Source of the DNA: an uncultured Bacteroidales bacterium
GTDB taxonomy: Bacteria; Bacteroidota; Bacteroidia; Bacteroidales; Bacteroidaceae
Assembly: GCA_902787555.1 (NCBI GenBank)
Contig: CADAGO010000025.1
Coordinates: 1 to 64,000, forward strand
Direction: 5' to 3'
Length of the DNA: 64,000 nt
Part shown: piece after piece, positions 17,986 through 27,523 of the stretch
How positions within the stretch are numbered: the first letter of the stretch is position 1
How the letters are laid out: the number at the start of each line of letters is the position of its first letter
Program-made: the position numbers and the translations under genes
Notes under the pieces: generated by a model
What the model was told of the DNA's origin: nothing
Databases searched by the model: none
Seen by the model: the letters and a program-made list of their open reading frames with translations, nothing else

Positions 17986-18504
17986 CTACCAACCAAAGGC
18001 TTCGGAGTTGTGCATCCAGAGATTGTGGGCCTTGAGCACCTGCTCTATGACATCGCGCGCGCATCCTTCGCCTCCGTTGTATTCGGATATGTATTTCGAT
18101 ATTGCCTTGATCTCGGCGCATGCGTCGGCGGGACATACGGGCAGTCCGCAGAGCTTCATGACTTCGTAGTCGGGGATATCGTCGCCCATATACATCACTT
18201 CTTCGTCGCTGAGATGGTACTTGGCGCACAGCTCTTCGTACTTGCTGATTTTCTGTGCCACTCCCTGGTGTATCTCTGTGAGTCCGAGCCGCTCGTAGCG
18301 GAGCTGTATGGCCTGTGTGGAGGCTCCTGTGATGACTGCGAGGAGGAACTGCTGCTTCACGGCATGCTGCATGGCATAGCCGTCCTTGATGTTGACCGTA
18401 CGCATGGGTTCGCCCGAGGGGTGGAGCGTGATGGTCTGCCGGCTGAGCACTCCGTCGACATCGAAGAAGATGGCGCGTATGCGGGATAAGTCGTAGTTAA
18501 TCAC
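17986..18504 (-). CDS. KdsC-like HAD phosphatase (3-deoxy-D-manno-octulosonate 8-phosphate phosphatase)
   Basis: The protein has 172 residues, a minimal C0-type HAD fold. Motif I is FFDVDGVLS (two Asp), motif II is in AVITGAS, and motif III/IV is [11 protein letters not shown] with two Asp. [12 protein letters not shown] and the C-terminal [16 protein letters not shown] match KdsC of the Kdo pathway for lipopolysaccharide. It closes the minus-strand bamD operon, 69 bases after the DUF2520 gene. KdsC is the best call; related sugar-phosphate phosphatases are the alternative. Confidence 0.85.
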   Translation of the reverse strand: MINYDLSRIRAIFFDVDGVLSRQTITLHPSGEPMRTVNIKDGYAMQHAVKQQFLLAVITGASTQAIQLRYERLGLTEIHQGVAQKISKYEELCAKYHLSDEEVMYMGDDIPDYEVMKLCGLPVCPADACAEIKAISKYISEYNGGEGCARDVIEQVLKAHNLWMHNSEAFGW

Positions 18505-18573
18505 TGTTTTATTTACTATTTTACTATTTACTATTGTTTTCTATTTAGTTATTTACTATTTAGTTATTTCTAT

Positions 18574-19338
18574 TTAGCTATTTTTCTGTATACTATCTGA
18601 GAGGATGGTATATATCTGTTGTAGATCGGGATGATCGGCCAGGAGTGCCTGATGGTGTCGGACGACGACCTCGTCGTGACGGATGGCGGGACCTGTCTGT
18701 GCCTCGTGTGGACTGACGCTGTGCACCTTGGCTGCGACTTCGTCGATGAGTGGCAGCATGACGCTGAAGGGCAGGTTGCCGTGCTGACGGAGGATGTCTT
18801 CGCTGATGGCGTAGCAGTGGTTGACGAAGTTGCTGCAGAAGACTGCCGAGAGGTGGAGGTAGAGACGGTCGGCTGACGACAACCTGTACACCTTATTATT
18901 TATACTGACAGTACTGGCTAATCGGAACAGCAGTTGGGTGTCGTCTTCAGTGGCTGCCTCGACGAAGAGGGGGATATCGGCGAAGCTGATCACTCGCTGC
19001 CGGGAGAAGGTCTGCATGGGATAGAGCACCCCGCGACGAGGCAGGGGTATCACATCCATGGGTATGCTGCCTGCGGTATGCACGACCAGCGCTTGGGGGG
19101 GAAAGGCGGAATAGTCGAGCGTGGTGAGGGCTGAGTCGGTGATGCTGATGATATAGATGTCGGCATGAGGGTCAAGACGGTGAAGGTCGGTCACGGCTGG
19201 TGCCCCTACCCTCTGCGCCAGCATGTCGGCTGAACGTGACGTGCGGCTATAGACTTGAAGAATGGTGTGGTGTGCCTCATGCAGGGCTACTGCGAGGCTG
19301 GTCGCCACGTTTCCTGCTCCGACGATTACTACTCTCAT
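18574..19338 (-). CDS. Rossmann-fold DUF2520 domain protein
   Basis: The protein has 254 residues. An N-terminal NAD(P)-binding fold starts at once with RVVIVGAGNVATSLA, followed by a 6-phosphogluconate-dehydrogenase-like helical domain (DUF2520), with LYLHLSAVFCSNFVNHCY as the family's typical segment. Substrate unknown; relatives are reductase-like proteins encoded in biosynthetic operons. The start at 19338 gives an ATGA overlap with the nitroreductase stop and places the glycine motif at the N-terminus, so it is preferred over the start six codons upstream. Confidence 0.9.
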   Translation of the reverse strand: MRVVIVGAGNVATSLAVALHEAHHTILQVYSRTSRSADMLAQRVGAPAVTDLHRLDPHADIYIISITDSALTTLDYSAFPPQALVVHTAGSIPMDVIPLPRRGVLYPMQTFSRQRVISFADIPLFVEAATEDDTQLLFRLASTVSINNKVYRLSSADRLYLHLSAVFCSNFVNHCYAISEDILRQHGNLPFSVMLPLIDEVAAKVHSVSPHEAQTGPAIRHDEVVVRHHQALLADHPDLQQIYTILSDSIQKNS

Positions 19339-19850
19339 CGTGTGACGCAATCCCAATTGAGTTTGTCTTCGTCCTGCAGCTTACGCTCGATGGCTGGATG
19401 TCCGATGCCCAGCACGCATTCCACCTCGATATGGTCGGGCAGACCAAGCAGCTGACGGATGGTCTGTGATGCACTGACACCTGCTGCATTGCTGCGCAGA
19501 CGGACCTGACACCAGCAGCTTCCCAATCCGAGATCGGTGATCTGGTACTGCATCGTGATGGCTGCGATGGATGCATCTTCAACCCACACATCAGTAGCTG
19601 ATGCATCGTAGCACACTGCGATGGCGACCGCTGCTTCGCGGAGGAAATCGCTTCCTGCCTCCCGACACTGTGAGAGTGCGGTGAGTTTCTCCTTATCATC
19701 AATGACGACGAAATGCCATCCTCGCTGACTGTGGCCTGTAGGTGCCATGAGTGCTGCGCGGAGAATGGTGCGTAGCTGCTCTTCGCTCACCGGCTCGTCG
19801 GTAAACTTACGGATGCTTCTGCGTTTCTGTACTAAATCCTTGAAATCCAT
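19335..19850 (-). CDS. Nitroreductase family protein
   Basis: The protein has 171 residues, a short flavin-dependent nitroreductase fold. KRRSIRKFTDEPVSEEQL at 9-26 binds the FMN phosphate, and LRAALMAPTGHSQRGWHFVVI follows with the family's AP(S/T) segment. LGLGSCWCQV near residue 115 is the second FMN-binding region. The acceptor is unknown. It lies one base after the DUF4293 gene and overlaps the next gene by four bases. Confidence 0.93.
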   Translation of the reverse strand: MDFKDLVQKRRSIRKFTDEPVSEEQLRTILRAALMAPTGHSQRGWHFVVIDDKEKLTALSQCREAGSDFLREAAVAIAVCYDASATDVWVEDASIAAITMQYQITDLGLGSCWCQVRLRSNAAGVSASQTIRQLLGLPDHIEVECVLGIGHPAIERKLQDEDKLNWDCVTR

Positions 19851-19851
19851 A

Positions 19852-20337
19852 TTATCTTAATCTATCGAGTGAACGGACAAGTGCCTCATCCTTGCGTATG
19901 CCATGTATGGCGAGACAGTTGAGGATGATGCTGACTACGGGCAGTACGGCTGCGAAACAGAGATGATACTGCACTTCGGCATTGACGGCTGCCAGCTGAA
20001 GCTGGAACTTCCATGCGATGAAGGCATAGAATGCCACATAGCCTATCAGCATGAGCGTGCTGAAGATGATGAGCCGCAACTGACGCATGCGGAAACGGAA
20101 GAGCATGATGCTGACGATGGTCAGCAGGATGACGATGCCCATGAGGATGCTGAATGCCAAAGGTGCCACGCTGAAAGAGCCGAATGCATCGTATCCCTCA
20201 GCAGCGGTATAGGTGAAACTGTTGAACGATGCCACCTGGGCTGCCCCCACGTAATACTGGGCCAAAGGAAGACAAAGCCCCAGTATGCTGAGAACGGCAA
20301 CAAGGGCTAAGTAAACGGTCTGAATACGCTGTATCAT
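19852..20337 (-). CDS. DUF4293 membrane protein
   Basis: The protein has 161 residues and four predicted transmembrane helices. It begins MIQRIQTVYLALVAVLS, the invariant opening of DUF4293, a Bacteroidota-only family. It ends with a short basic segment. Function unknown; in this phylum the gene is regularly found next to the omega subunit gene, as here, where its start overlaps the rpoZ stop by one base. Confidence 0.92.
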   Translation of the reverse strand: MIQRIQTVYLALVAVLSILGLCLPLAQYYVGAAQVASFNSFTYTAAEGYDAFGSFSVAPLAFSILMGIVILLTIVSIMLFRFRMRQLRLIIFSTLMLIGYVAFYAFIAWKFQLQLAAVNAEVQYHLCFAAVLPVVSIILNCLAIHGIRKDEALVRSLDRLR

Positions 20338-20675
20338 TAGTATAACCTGTCTTGGGTATCCTTAGAAGGATTGCGGAAATAAATCTTATCTTCCAGGAAT
20401 TCCTGTGTAGCAATCAGGGTTGGCTTTGGCAGTTTCTCGTAATGCTTGGAAACGGTGATCTGCTCGTCATTGTGGAACTCCTCTTGCAGCTCGTCGTTCG
20501 CATTGCCGAACTCTTCGAGCTTATGTCTGATCTCTTCTTTCAGATCGGCAGCAATCTGGTTGGCACGTTTGCCGATGATTGCCACGCTTTCGTAAATGTT
20601 TCCTGTTTCTGCACTCAAGTCCATCAAATTGCGTGTAACAGTATTGACGGGTGCGTTAGTTTTCTTGAAATCCAT
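20337..20675 (-). CDS. rpoZ: DNA-directed RNA polymerase omega subunit (Bacteroidota type)
   Basis: The protein has 112 residues. The Rpb6/omega core is visible: ETGNIYESVAIIGKRANQIAADLKEEI near residues 24-50, where the IxxxRAxQI pattern is diagnostic. It then has a phylum-specific C-terminal extension (KLPKPTLIATQEFLEDKIYFR). Omega helps assemble RNA polymerase. It sits between bamD and DUF4293, a gene order seen in the phylum. Confidence 0.9.
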   Translation of the reverse strand: MDFKKTNAPVNTVTRNLMDLSAETGNIYESVAIIGKRANQIAADLKEEIRHKLEEFGNANDELQEEFHNDEQITVSKHYEKLPKPTLIATQEFLEDKIYFRNPSKDTQDRLY

Positions 20676-20696
20676 AATTATAAATATCTTTTGTCT

Positions 20697-21521
20697 TTAC
20701 ATTTTCACTTTTTCACTGCAAGCCTTGAACATCTTGTCGGCTTCCTTGATATACTTGCTCTCGGGGAACTCGTTCTTGAAACCATAATACTCATCGATGG
20801 TTGCGCGATAACGCTCCTCGGCTTTCGCTACGACACTGTTGAGCGCCAGCTTGTAGCGCGAACGGAGAATGAGTATCATCAGCTCTTCGCGGAAACGGGT
20901 GTAGGGATAGAGCTTGAGGGTATTCTCTGCGGTGATGATGCACGCATCGTAGTTGTTACCGCCGAAGATACAGTTACCTGTGTAGTTGCCTAAATTATAG
21001 TAGAGGCGTGCTGATTCGTATTCCTTCTGAGCCAGGCGTTCCTGCAACTGATAGATCATATCGGTGACCTCCTCGCGACGCGGTGAGTTAGGATAATACT
21101 GCAGGTACTCGTTCATGCAGTTGAGCGCGGTATAGGTGGACGACTGGTCGAGACGAGAGTCGGGCGACTGCTTGAAGGCAGCCAGTCCGGCATAGAACCG
21201 CGACAGTTCGGCATACGTTCCCTTCGGATAGCTCTGGTAATATCGTTCGAAATAGTCGCTTGCCGATTCGTAGTACTTGAGATTGTAGTAGCACATGGCA
21301 AGCATATACAACGACTCCTCGCCTTTATCGGTGGCTTTCAGGAGCAGAATCATATCTTCCAAAACCTGATAGCAACGATTGTATTCTCCAGCTGCGTAGT
21401 ATTCTTTTGCCGCTTCGTACCGATAGTCATAATCATCTGCCCGCAGTACATTGCTGTAGTTGCCGCACGATGTCAATCCCAAAGTCAGAACGGAAAGCGC
21501 TATAATAATCTTTTTGCTCAT
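20697..21521 (-). CDS. bamD: Outer membrane protein assembly factor BamD
   Basis: The lipoprotein has 274 residues. Its signal ends in LTLGLTSC, so Cys19 is the likely lipidated residue. Tetratricopeptide-like helices follow (KEYYAAGEYNRCYQVLEDML-type units, YYNLKYYESASDYFERYYQSYP, SRYKLALNS), as in BamD, the essential partner of BamA in outer-membrane protein insertion. The start at 21521 fits the signal peptide and a promoter element 19 bases upstream; the longer frame would place the promoter inside the gene. First gene of a six-gene operon. Confidence 0.92.
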   Translation of the reverse strand: MSKKIIIALSVLTLGLTSCGNYSNVLRADDYDYRYEAAKEYYAAGEYNRCYQVLEDMILLLKATDKGEESLYMLAMCYYNLKYYESASDYFERYYQSYPKGTYAELSRFYAGLAAFKQSPDSRLDQSSTYTALNCMNEYLQYYPNSPRREEVTDMIYQLQERLAQKEYESARLYYNLGNYTGNCIFGGNNYDACIITAENTLKLYPYTRFREELMILILRSRYKLALNSVVAKAEERYRATIDEYYGFKNEFPESKYIKEADKMFKACSEKVKM

Positions 21522-21540
21522 TCTTGTCCAAATTACGGTG

Positions 21541-21548
21541 CAAAGATA
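21541..21548 (-). promoter_or_regulatory. -7 element for the bamD operon
   Basis: TATCTTTG on the minus strand, 19 bases ahead of the bamD start. Confidence 0.65.
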
Positions 21549-21632
21549 CGAATTATTTACCATTTAACCATTTACTATTAACTATTTTTTCATTTTTTCT
21601 TAACTCTTAATTCCTAACTCTTATTTTTTTAT

Positions 21633-21640
21633 TACCTTTG
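21633..21640 (+). promoter_or_regulatory. -7 element for hpt
   Basis: TACCTTTG followed by GC, 28 bases ahead of the hpt start. Confidence 0.65.
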
Positions 21641-21668
21641 CAGTCAAATTTAATCGGTTCTTTCAACA

Positions 21669-22205
21669 ATGCATAGAATTCACATACTCGACAAGGACTT
21701 TGAAATCTCGATGACCAACGAGACGATTCAGCAGAAGGTGAAGGCATTAGCCCAGCGCATCAATCATGACTATCAGGGTAAGAACCCTATCATGGTGTGC
21801 ATCCTCAACGGAGCGTTTATGTTTGCAGCCGACTTGGTGCGCTATCTCGACTTCCAGCCCGAAATCACCTTCGCACGGTTCTCGTCGTACGAAGGCACGG
21901 ATACGACAGGGAAGGTGACCGAGGTGATGGGCATCACAACCAGTCTGGCAGGACGCGATGTAATCATCGTGGAAGATATTGTGGATACGGGCATCACGAT
22001 GTATAACGTACTTCCGCTGCTCGAAAACAAGGGGGCTGCGTCAATCAAGATTGCCTGTCTGCTTCAGAAACCCGAGAAGCTCCAGGTGGACTTGACGGTG
22101 GACTACTGCGCCATGGAAATTCCCAACGACTTCATTGTGGGCTACGGACTGGACTATGACGGATTCGGCCGCAACTATAAGGATATTTACACATTAGCAA
22201 AATAA
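21669..22205 (+). CDS. hpt: Hypoxanthine phosphoribosyltransferase
   Basis: The protein has 178 residues. The PRPP-binding loop is VIIVEDIVDTGITM near residues 97-110. The N-terminal PPi loop is CILNGAFMFAADLVR and the base-binding end is NDFIVGYGLDYDGFGRN. It salvages hypoxanthine, and probably guanine, to the nucleotide. The adenylate kinase gene follows after 27 bases, giving a nucleotide-metabolism pair. Confidence 0.95.
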   Translation: MHRIHILDKDFEISMTNETIQQKVKALAQRINHDYQGKNPIMVCILNGAFMFAADLVRYLDFQPEITFARFSSYEGTDTTGKVTEVMGITTSLAGRDVIIVEDIVDTGITMYNVLPLLENKGAASIKIACLLQKPEKLQVDLTVDYCAMEIPNDFIVGYGLDYDGFGRNYKDIYTLAK

Positions 22206-22232
22206 AACTCAAAAAAAAATCAATAACAACGT

Positions 22233-22805
22233 ATGAAGAATATTATTATCTTTGGTGCTCCAGGCTCAGGCAAAGGCACATACAGCGATGAGATTGTTAC
22301 TCGCTATGGTATGGGACATATTTCTACAGGTGACGTACTCCGTGCAGAAATGAAACAAGGTTCAGAACTCGGCAAGATAGCTCAGGGCTATATCAGCAAC
22401 GGACAGTTGATTCCCGACGAACTGATGATTGACATTCTGGCTAAGACCTACGACGCCCTGCCAGCAGGTAAGGGTGTGATTTTCGACGGATTCCCACGTA
22501 CGATTGCACAAGCAGAAGCACTGAAGAAGATGCTGGCTGAGCGCAACCATGAGATGGGCGTGATGATTGAACTCATTGTCGACGAAGACACCCTGATGAA
22601 GCGACTCCTGAACCGTGCGATCGAGCAGGGACGTGCCGACGATAACGAGGAAACCATCAAGAAACGCTTTGCTGTGTATCATAGCCAGACGGAGCCGCTC
22701 GCTGAATGGTTTGAGAAAGAAGGCATCCGCCACACCTTCACTTGGGAAGGCAGCAAAGACCTGATGCTGGCAAACATCTTTGCATTTCTCGACACGCTGA
22801 AGTAA
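22233..22805 (+). CDS. adk: Adenylate kinase
   Basis: The protein has 190 residues, the short form without the zinc/LID insertion. The P-loop is IFGAPGSGKGTYS at residues 5-17, the AMP site is HISTGDVLRAEM, and GVIFDGFPRTIAQAEAL holds the conserved DGFPR. It interconverts ATP, AMP and ADP in the cytosol. It lies between hpt and obgE. Confidence 0.97.
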   Translation: MKNIIIFGAPGSGKGTYSDEIVTRYGMGHISTGDVLRAEMKQGSELGKIAQGYISNGQLIPDELMIDILAKTYDALPAGKGVIFDGFPRTIAQAEALKKMLAERNHEMGVMIELIVDEDTLMKRLLNRAIEQGRADDNEETIKKRFAVYHSQTEPLAEWFEKEGIRHTFTWEGSKDLMLANIFAFLDTLK

Positions 22806-22889
22806 TCAGCGGTTCGGGGTCAGAGGCGAATGGTTAGCAATATAGTCAAGAGCCCAGACAAAGCGGTATGATTGTTTAAACAGAAAGGA

Positions 22890-24053
22890 ATGGAAACCAA
22901 TTTCATAGACTACGTCAAGATCTATTGTCGCTCAGGTAAGGGCGGTAGAGGATCGGCCCACATGCATCGCGCCAAATACATGCCGAAAGGAGGTCCTGAC
23001 GGCGGAAACGGCGGGAATGGCGGGAGCGTGATCCTGCGTGGCAATCGCAACTACTGGACCCTGCTCCACCTGCGCTACGACCGTCATGCCTATGCTGAAC
23101 ATGGTGCAAACGGAGGAAAGAACAAGAGTACAGGCCAGAAAGGAGCCGACAAGATACTCGACGTTCCCTGCGGCACGGTGGCATACAATGCAGAAACGGG
23201 TGAGTATATCTGCGACGTAACTGATCACGGACAGGAAGTCGTGCTGCTGAAAGGCGGTAAGGGCGGACTGGGCAATTTCAATTTCTGCACACCTACCAAC
23301 CAGGCTCCCCGCTATGCACAACCAGGCGAGCCGATGCAGGAGATGGAGGTGATACTCGAACTGAAACTGCTGGCCGACGTAGGATTGGTGGGATTTCCGA
23401 ATGCAGGCAAATCGACCTTGGTATCTTCGCTCTCATCAGCCAAACCAAAGATTGCCAACTACCCCTTCACCACCCTCGAGCCTTCATTGGGAATTGTGTC
23501 GTATCGCGACGGTAAGTCGTTCGTGATGGCCGACATTCCCGGTATTATCGAAGGAGCCAGTCAGGGAAAAGGGCTGGGACTACGATTCCTGCGCCATATC
23601 GAGCGCAACAGCCTGCTGCTCTTCATGGTGCCTGGTGATACAGACGACATCAAGCGCGAATACGACATCCTGCTGAACGAGCTCACCACCTTCAATCCCG
23701 AACTGCTGGATAAAGGGAAGGTGCTCGCTGTCACAAAATGCGACCTGCTCGACGACGAACTCATCGATATGCTCAAAGCCACCCTACCCCAAGGCATACG
23801 GACCGTGTTTATATCGGCTGTTACAGGATTCGGACTCGACGAACTGAAAGACGTATTGTGGGAGGAGATGAACAGCGAGAGCAACAAGATAGCTGCTATC
23901 GCAACCCAAGAGAGCATCGTTCATCATGACAAGGACTATCTGAAACTGCGGGAAGACTTTGCCGACGATGAGGAGGGTACTGACGACTATGAGGAAGAAG
24001 ACTTCGAGGATATTGAAGACCTGGAAGACTTCGAGTACGAAGAAGACGAATAA
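22890..24053 (+). CDS. obgE: Obg family GTPase
   Basis: The protein has 387 residues. The glycine-rich Obg fold is at 1-157 ([24 protein letters not shown] and following). The G domain has G1 [12 protein letters not shown]2 YPFTT, G3 DIPG and G4 TKCD. The C-terminal 50 residues are very acidic ([20 protein letters not shown]). It acts in 50S ribosome assembly and stress control. The start at 22890 is chosen because AGAAAGGA lies just upstream and the family begins with NFIDYVKI. A terminator follows. Confidence 0.95.
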   Translation: METNFIDYVKIYCRSGKGGRGSAHMHRAKYMPKGGPDGGNGGNGGSVILRGNRNYWTLLHLRYDRHAYAEHGANGGKNKSTGQKGADKILDVPCGTVAYNAETGEYICDVTDHGQEVVLLKGGKGGLGNFNFCTPTNQAPRYAQPGEPMQEMEVILELKLLADVGLVGFPNAGKSTLVSSLSSAKPKIANYPFTTLEPSLGIVSYRDGKSFVMADIPGIIEGASQGKGLGLRFLRHIERNSLLLFMVPGDTDDIKREYDILLNELTTFNPELLDKGKVLAVTKCDLLDDELIDMLKATLPQGIRTVFISAVTGFGLDELKDVLWEEMNSESNKIAAIATQESIVHHDKDYLKLREDFADDEEGTDDYEEEDFEDIEDLEDFEYEEDE

Positions 24054-24065
24054 AATGAAGCAAAC

Positions 24066-24106
24066 AAACAATGCCTGCAACTGATTAGCTGCAGGCATTG
24101 CTTTTT
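24066..24106 (+). terminator. Terminator of obgE, copy 1 of a duplicated hairpin
   Basis: An 11-pair stem (CAATGCCTGCA / TGCAGGCATTG) with a 10-base loop is followed by CTTTTTG. The 35 bases from 24066 to 24100 recur identically at 30303-30337. Confidence 0.9.
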
Positions 24107-24147
24107 GTGGAGGGATAATGGTATATTTATTGACACGATATAATTGT

Positions 24148-25725
24148 CTAATATCTTCTTAATGGCCTATAAATAATTTTGTAGATCTTATCGAAATAAC
24201 CTTCCCAACTGCATTCATCGTCCAATCCAATCTTAAAACCATAGAATTTTGTGCCATTAGTCCGATATTCATTAAAACGCTTCATCAGATCATCGGTAGG
24301 CATTGGAATAAGAAAATCAGATATCCAAAGTACATCAGCGTTCATATAGCGGTCTTCTCCATTATCAAGCAGTGCGAATACCATATTAAGCATTTTCTGC
24401 GCATCTGTACTTCCACCGATGAATGGGAAATAACCTTTCTCGAAGTTTTCATTGTCTTTAGGTTTAATCCCCATACGTTCAAGAGCTTTGCGTTTACGGC
24501 GTGAGCGCAGTTCTATTGGACGAATATCTACGGAGAAATCTATTAGAAAGCAATCGCGTTTCAATTGTTCTGCAGTCTGTTCAAGTTTTGACAGCAATGA
24601 TGCTTCTATCTTTTGTGGGACACCATACATACTGGCTGAACTGTCTATACACACAATCATTGGACCATGTCTTGTCGTTCTTTCTGTCCGCAAACGTCGT
24701 GACGGTTTTGTTATCTCTGACTTATAGCGAAATATTTGAAGACGGTTCGTAACCCATTTCCTGAGAAAGATGTTTTCAAGTTTGGAGTCCATATACTGTG
24801 CCAATTCTGAAGGCATCAGTGCATTTATATTACGTCCTATGGTCACCCCCTCAATATCGCTCCCAGAAGAATGATCCAGTTTATGCTTAAAGCCAGTTTG
24901 AACATATAGAAGACTACGCCCCTCTTCATCTGGTATTCTTCCCATCTTATGAGCAACATCTTCTATTTGAGGATATTTATTTTGAATCCTAACGATATTC
25001 AATTTTTTCTCAAATTCTGTTTCTATCCACTGACCGTCCATCATATTCCATGCCTGGAGCGCTTCAGATTCTGTCATTCCGTAATTACGTATTTGTTCAT
25101 CTATTGTCTTAAACATTTGACTGAAGCTACCACCTGCACCCGTTCCCCTTGATTCAACCTTTTTGGTTACTTCTTTTCTGCATCGTTCATCAATGGCAGC
25201 CAACCATTCACGCTGTAGTAACTCCCAATTTTCTTGTTGCTTCCATCCGTTTTTTCTAAACTTTTTCTTCATATAATCCAGATCGAAACCATCTTCACGG
25301 TATTTCTCATCAATCTCGCTTAGCAACGACTGCCATCCATCCCGTTTCCGTTGCATAGACCATTCTGTCATTTTTCCGGCCCGGTTACGTTCACTTAGTA
25401 ATCGCTGGTTGGCAAAGTCTTCTGCATGAAGACATTCTATAACAAATCGTCCTATGGATTCATAAAATATCTCGCCAGCCAGTTTACTTGACAATACTAT
25501 CGACTGAACCAATGGTTCGCTCATCAGCTGATGAAGATAATGCAAGATAGGGTCGTCGTATATTTTCCAATCGAAATCAACCGCAACATCTTTTTCAATA
25601 TCTACAACATCTCCCGTCTCCACAAACTGCCTAATATAGTGGAGATAGGTATGAGGAGTTAAACGCTTTCGTCTAATCTTCTCATAGACGGCATCTAAAC
25701 TATCAGAGTCACTGATTGTAATCAT
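24148..25725 (-). CDS. ViaA-like VWA domain protein
   Basis: The protein has 525 residues. A helical N-terminal half with the segments YPQIEDVAHKMGR (about 251-263) and ALMPSELAQYMD (about 302-313) precedes a von Willebrand factor A domain. The metal site DxSxS is D361-S363-S365 in CIDSSASM, with T440 in GGSTD and a late Asp in WISDF. This matches ViaA/CoxE-type proteins, which work with a RavA/MoxR AAA+ ATPase. Its start overlaps the upstream remnant by ATGA, as in true ravA-viaA pairs, but that ATPase is truncated here, so it may lack its partner. Confidence 0.85.
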   Translation of the reverse strand: MITISDSDSLDAVYEKIRRKRLTPHTYLHYIRQFVETGDVVDIEKDVAVDFDWKIYDDPILHYLHQLMSEPLVQSIVLSSKLAGEIFYESIGRFVIECLHAEDFANQRLLSERNRAGKMTEWSMQRKRDGWQSLLSEIDEKYREDGFDLDYMKKKFRKNGWKQQENWELLQREWLAAIDERCRKEVTKKVESRGTGAGGSFSQMFKTIDEQIRNYGMTESEALQAWNMMDGQWIETEFEKKLNIVRIQNKYPQIEDVAHKMGRIPDEEGRSLLYVQTGFKHKLDHSSGSDIEGVTIGRNINALMPSELAQYMDSKLENIFLRKWVTNRLQIFRYKSEITKPSRRLRTERTTRHGPMIVCIDSSASMYGVPQKIEASLLSKLEQTAEQLKRDCFLIDFSVDIRPIELRSRRKRKALERMGIKPKDNENFEKGYFPFIGGSTDAQKMLNMVFALLDNGEDRYMNADVLWISDFLIPMPTDDLMKRFNEYRTNGTKFYGFKIGLDDECSWEGYFDKIYKIIYRPLRRY

Positions 25726-26063
25726 TCTTCAAGTTTCTGGGTATCTTGGCGCATAAGAGCCAGTTCTTTATAGATTGACTGTGCCACTTCGTCAACAGCT
25801 TTTAAATCTTCTGCAGAGATAGCTATATTGTTCTTCACCTCAAATTCACGTTTACTAATATTGGCTGCTAAATAATCTATCTCACTGTAGTAGTCTCGAC
25901 TGGTAACACACCCCTTTTCCGTTGGGAGTTCTTGTTTTTCACCCCTTGCCAACTTCTCCAATTCGAAATAGACACCGTCAATGAATACTCCATCTTTATT
26001 ACGAGTTAGGGAAACGGTTCTTGCATCTCTAGGGGTGTCTGCTCCGTCATATTTACGAATTGA
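25722..26063 (-). pseudogene. 3' remnant of a probable RavA/MoxR-type ATPase gene
   Basis: An open frame of 113 codons runs from just inside an upstream stop (26064-26066) to the ATGA overlap with the VWA gene. It reads like the tail of a longer protein (RKYDGADTPRDARTVSL, then DGVFIDGVYFELEKLARGE, then a helical end) and has no AAA+ motifs and no convincing start; a TTG at 25961 is the only usual start candidate. The position directly before a ViaA-like gene, with coupled translation, suggests the C-terminus of a RavA-like ATPase. It abuts the broken helicase gene. Assignment is inferred from context. Confidence 0.6.
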
Positions 26064-27523
26064 TTATCTAGTAAAAGTTGAATACGGTCAGCCACTTTGT
26101 CCGCAAAAGCCTCTGCGTTAGGAGCACAGCAGTTCCAATGCGACAAAGGATAAGACAACTCACTAAACTCCTTACGGGCTGCATCCAGTTTCACGTTTTT
26201 CTTATCTATAACACCATCAAACGCCCGAATAAAGCACTCCGTTGTCATATCGACCAATGGTTTTCTAGAACGCCATGATTGGGGCAAATTGTCATAACTG
26301 AGGTTAAGGGCAGAATCGCGGTTCTCATCCATGAACTGCTTAGTAATCTCGTTGACCAATTCCACATCGGCACCACGGAATCCATAGATGCTTTGCTTAG
26401 GATCGCCCACCCAGTAACTTTGCTCCATTAAGTCAGAGAGCAGCTTGAAAATCTCTAACTGTATCGGGCTAGAATCCTGAAACTCATCGACCATCATCAA
26501 CTTATAATTGCCCTTAATCTCGTCCTTAACCTGTGGTCTAACTAGCAATTTAAGGAACAAGCGTTCCATATCATTATAATCAATAATGTGGCGTCTGGCT
26601 TTGAAGTCGTTAAAGCCGTCTTTCCATTCCTTCGCGATGTCGAACAGGATGTTTATCATCTGCTTCATCATTCCACCAGGACTATCATCCCCTGTAGAAG
26701 ACATCTGGAATGCTTGGAGGTTATCCACCAATGCATCATAGTTGCTTTCACCAATAATGTCAATCAAACACTGTCTGTTCTTTTTGCCCATATCAGGCCT
26801 TTCCTTCGTCAATTCCTTGTATAGTTTAACGATGGTGGCATAGGTGATGACCTTATTATTCAGCCCATCCAATATAGGCTGTACCTTGTTCTTGGCAGAA
26901 TCACTATAGCCGCCTATTTGTGAAGCTAAAGCCTGAGTGAAAGAATGGAGTAACTGGTGATTAAAAGCTGTCTGATTGGAAAAAACCTTATCCACTACCC
27001 TACAACTCTCAAGCTTGCTTCTCTCAATGTCTATACTATAGTTGTTTGCCTTGTCAATGATGGTTAGCAGATGTGCTTTCCAAAAATCAAAATCAGCTTT
27101 ACCTAGACTATCTCTAATGTCGAAATAGGCACGATAATTATTAAGGAACATCACCGCACTGGAGGGCACATAATTACTTAGGGATTCACTAATATATACC
27201 TGCAAGTCTTCTTCCGACATCACCTTCATGTCAGGAGAGACACCGATAAGATACCAGTATTTCTGAATGAAACTGAGTGCTACAGCATGCACTGTGCCAA
27301 TGGTAGCAGCATCCAATTCTTCAGCCACATCAGCATGATTATCCTTGAACAAACGTTCGCGCGACTTCTCTCTAAATTCTGATGCTGCCAATTCCGTGAA
27401 AGTAGTCAGTATCACTTCAGATGGTTTGAAATCTCCCTTCCCAAGTTTCTCAGACAGAATCTCCGTCAGTCTTGTGGTTTTGCCAGATCCTGCGCCTGCA
27501 TTGATATATTGAATATTTCTCAT
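26006..27523 (-). pseudogene. UvrD/AddA-type helicase, 3'-truncated
   Basis: 505 residues remain. Walker A is GAGSGKTT at residues 10-17, motif Ia is TFTELAASEF, motif Ib is TVHAVALSF, motif II is MVDEFQDSSPIQ, motif III is VGDPKQSIYGFRGAD, and motif IV is LPQSWRSRKPLV. Motifs V and VI and the rest of domain 2 are missing; AddA-type proteins are usually about 1,000 residues or longer. The last 16-19 residues run through DNA that reads better as the ATPase remnant in another frame. The start at 27523 overlaps the nuclease stop by ATGA. It probably formed an AddAB-like helicase-nuclease with its neighbour. Confidence 0.75.

Noticed and set aside
26006-26063. Programmed frameshift joining helicase and downstream frame
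   Set aside because: No slippery sequence with a downstream structure is visible, and the joined product would still lack helicase motifs V and VI.
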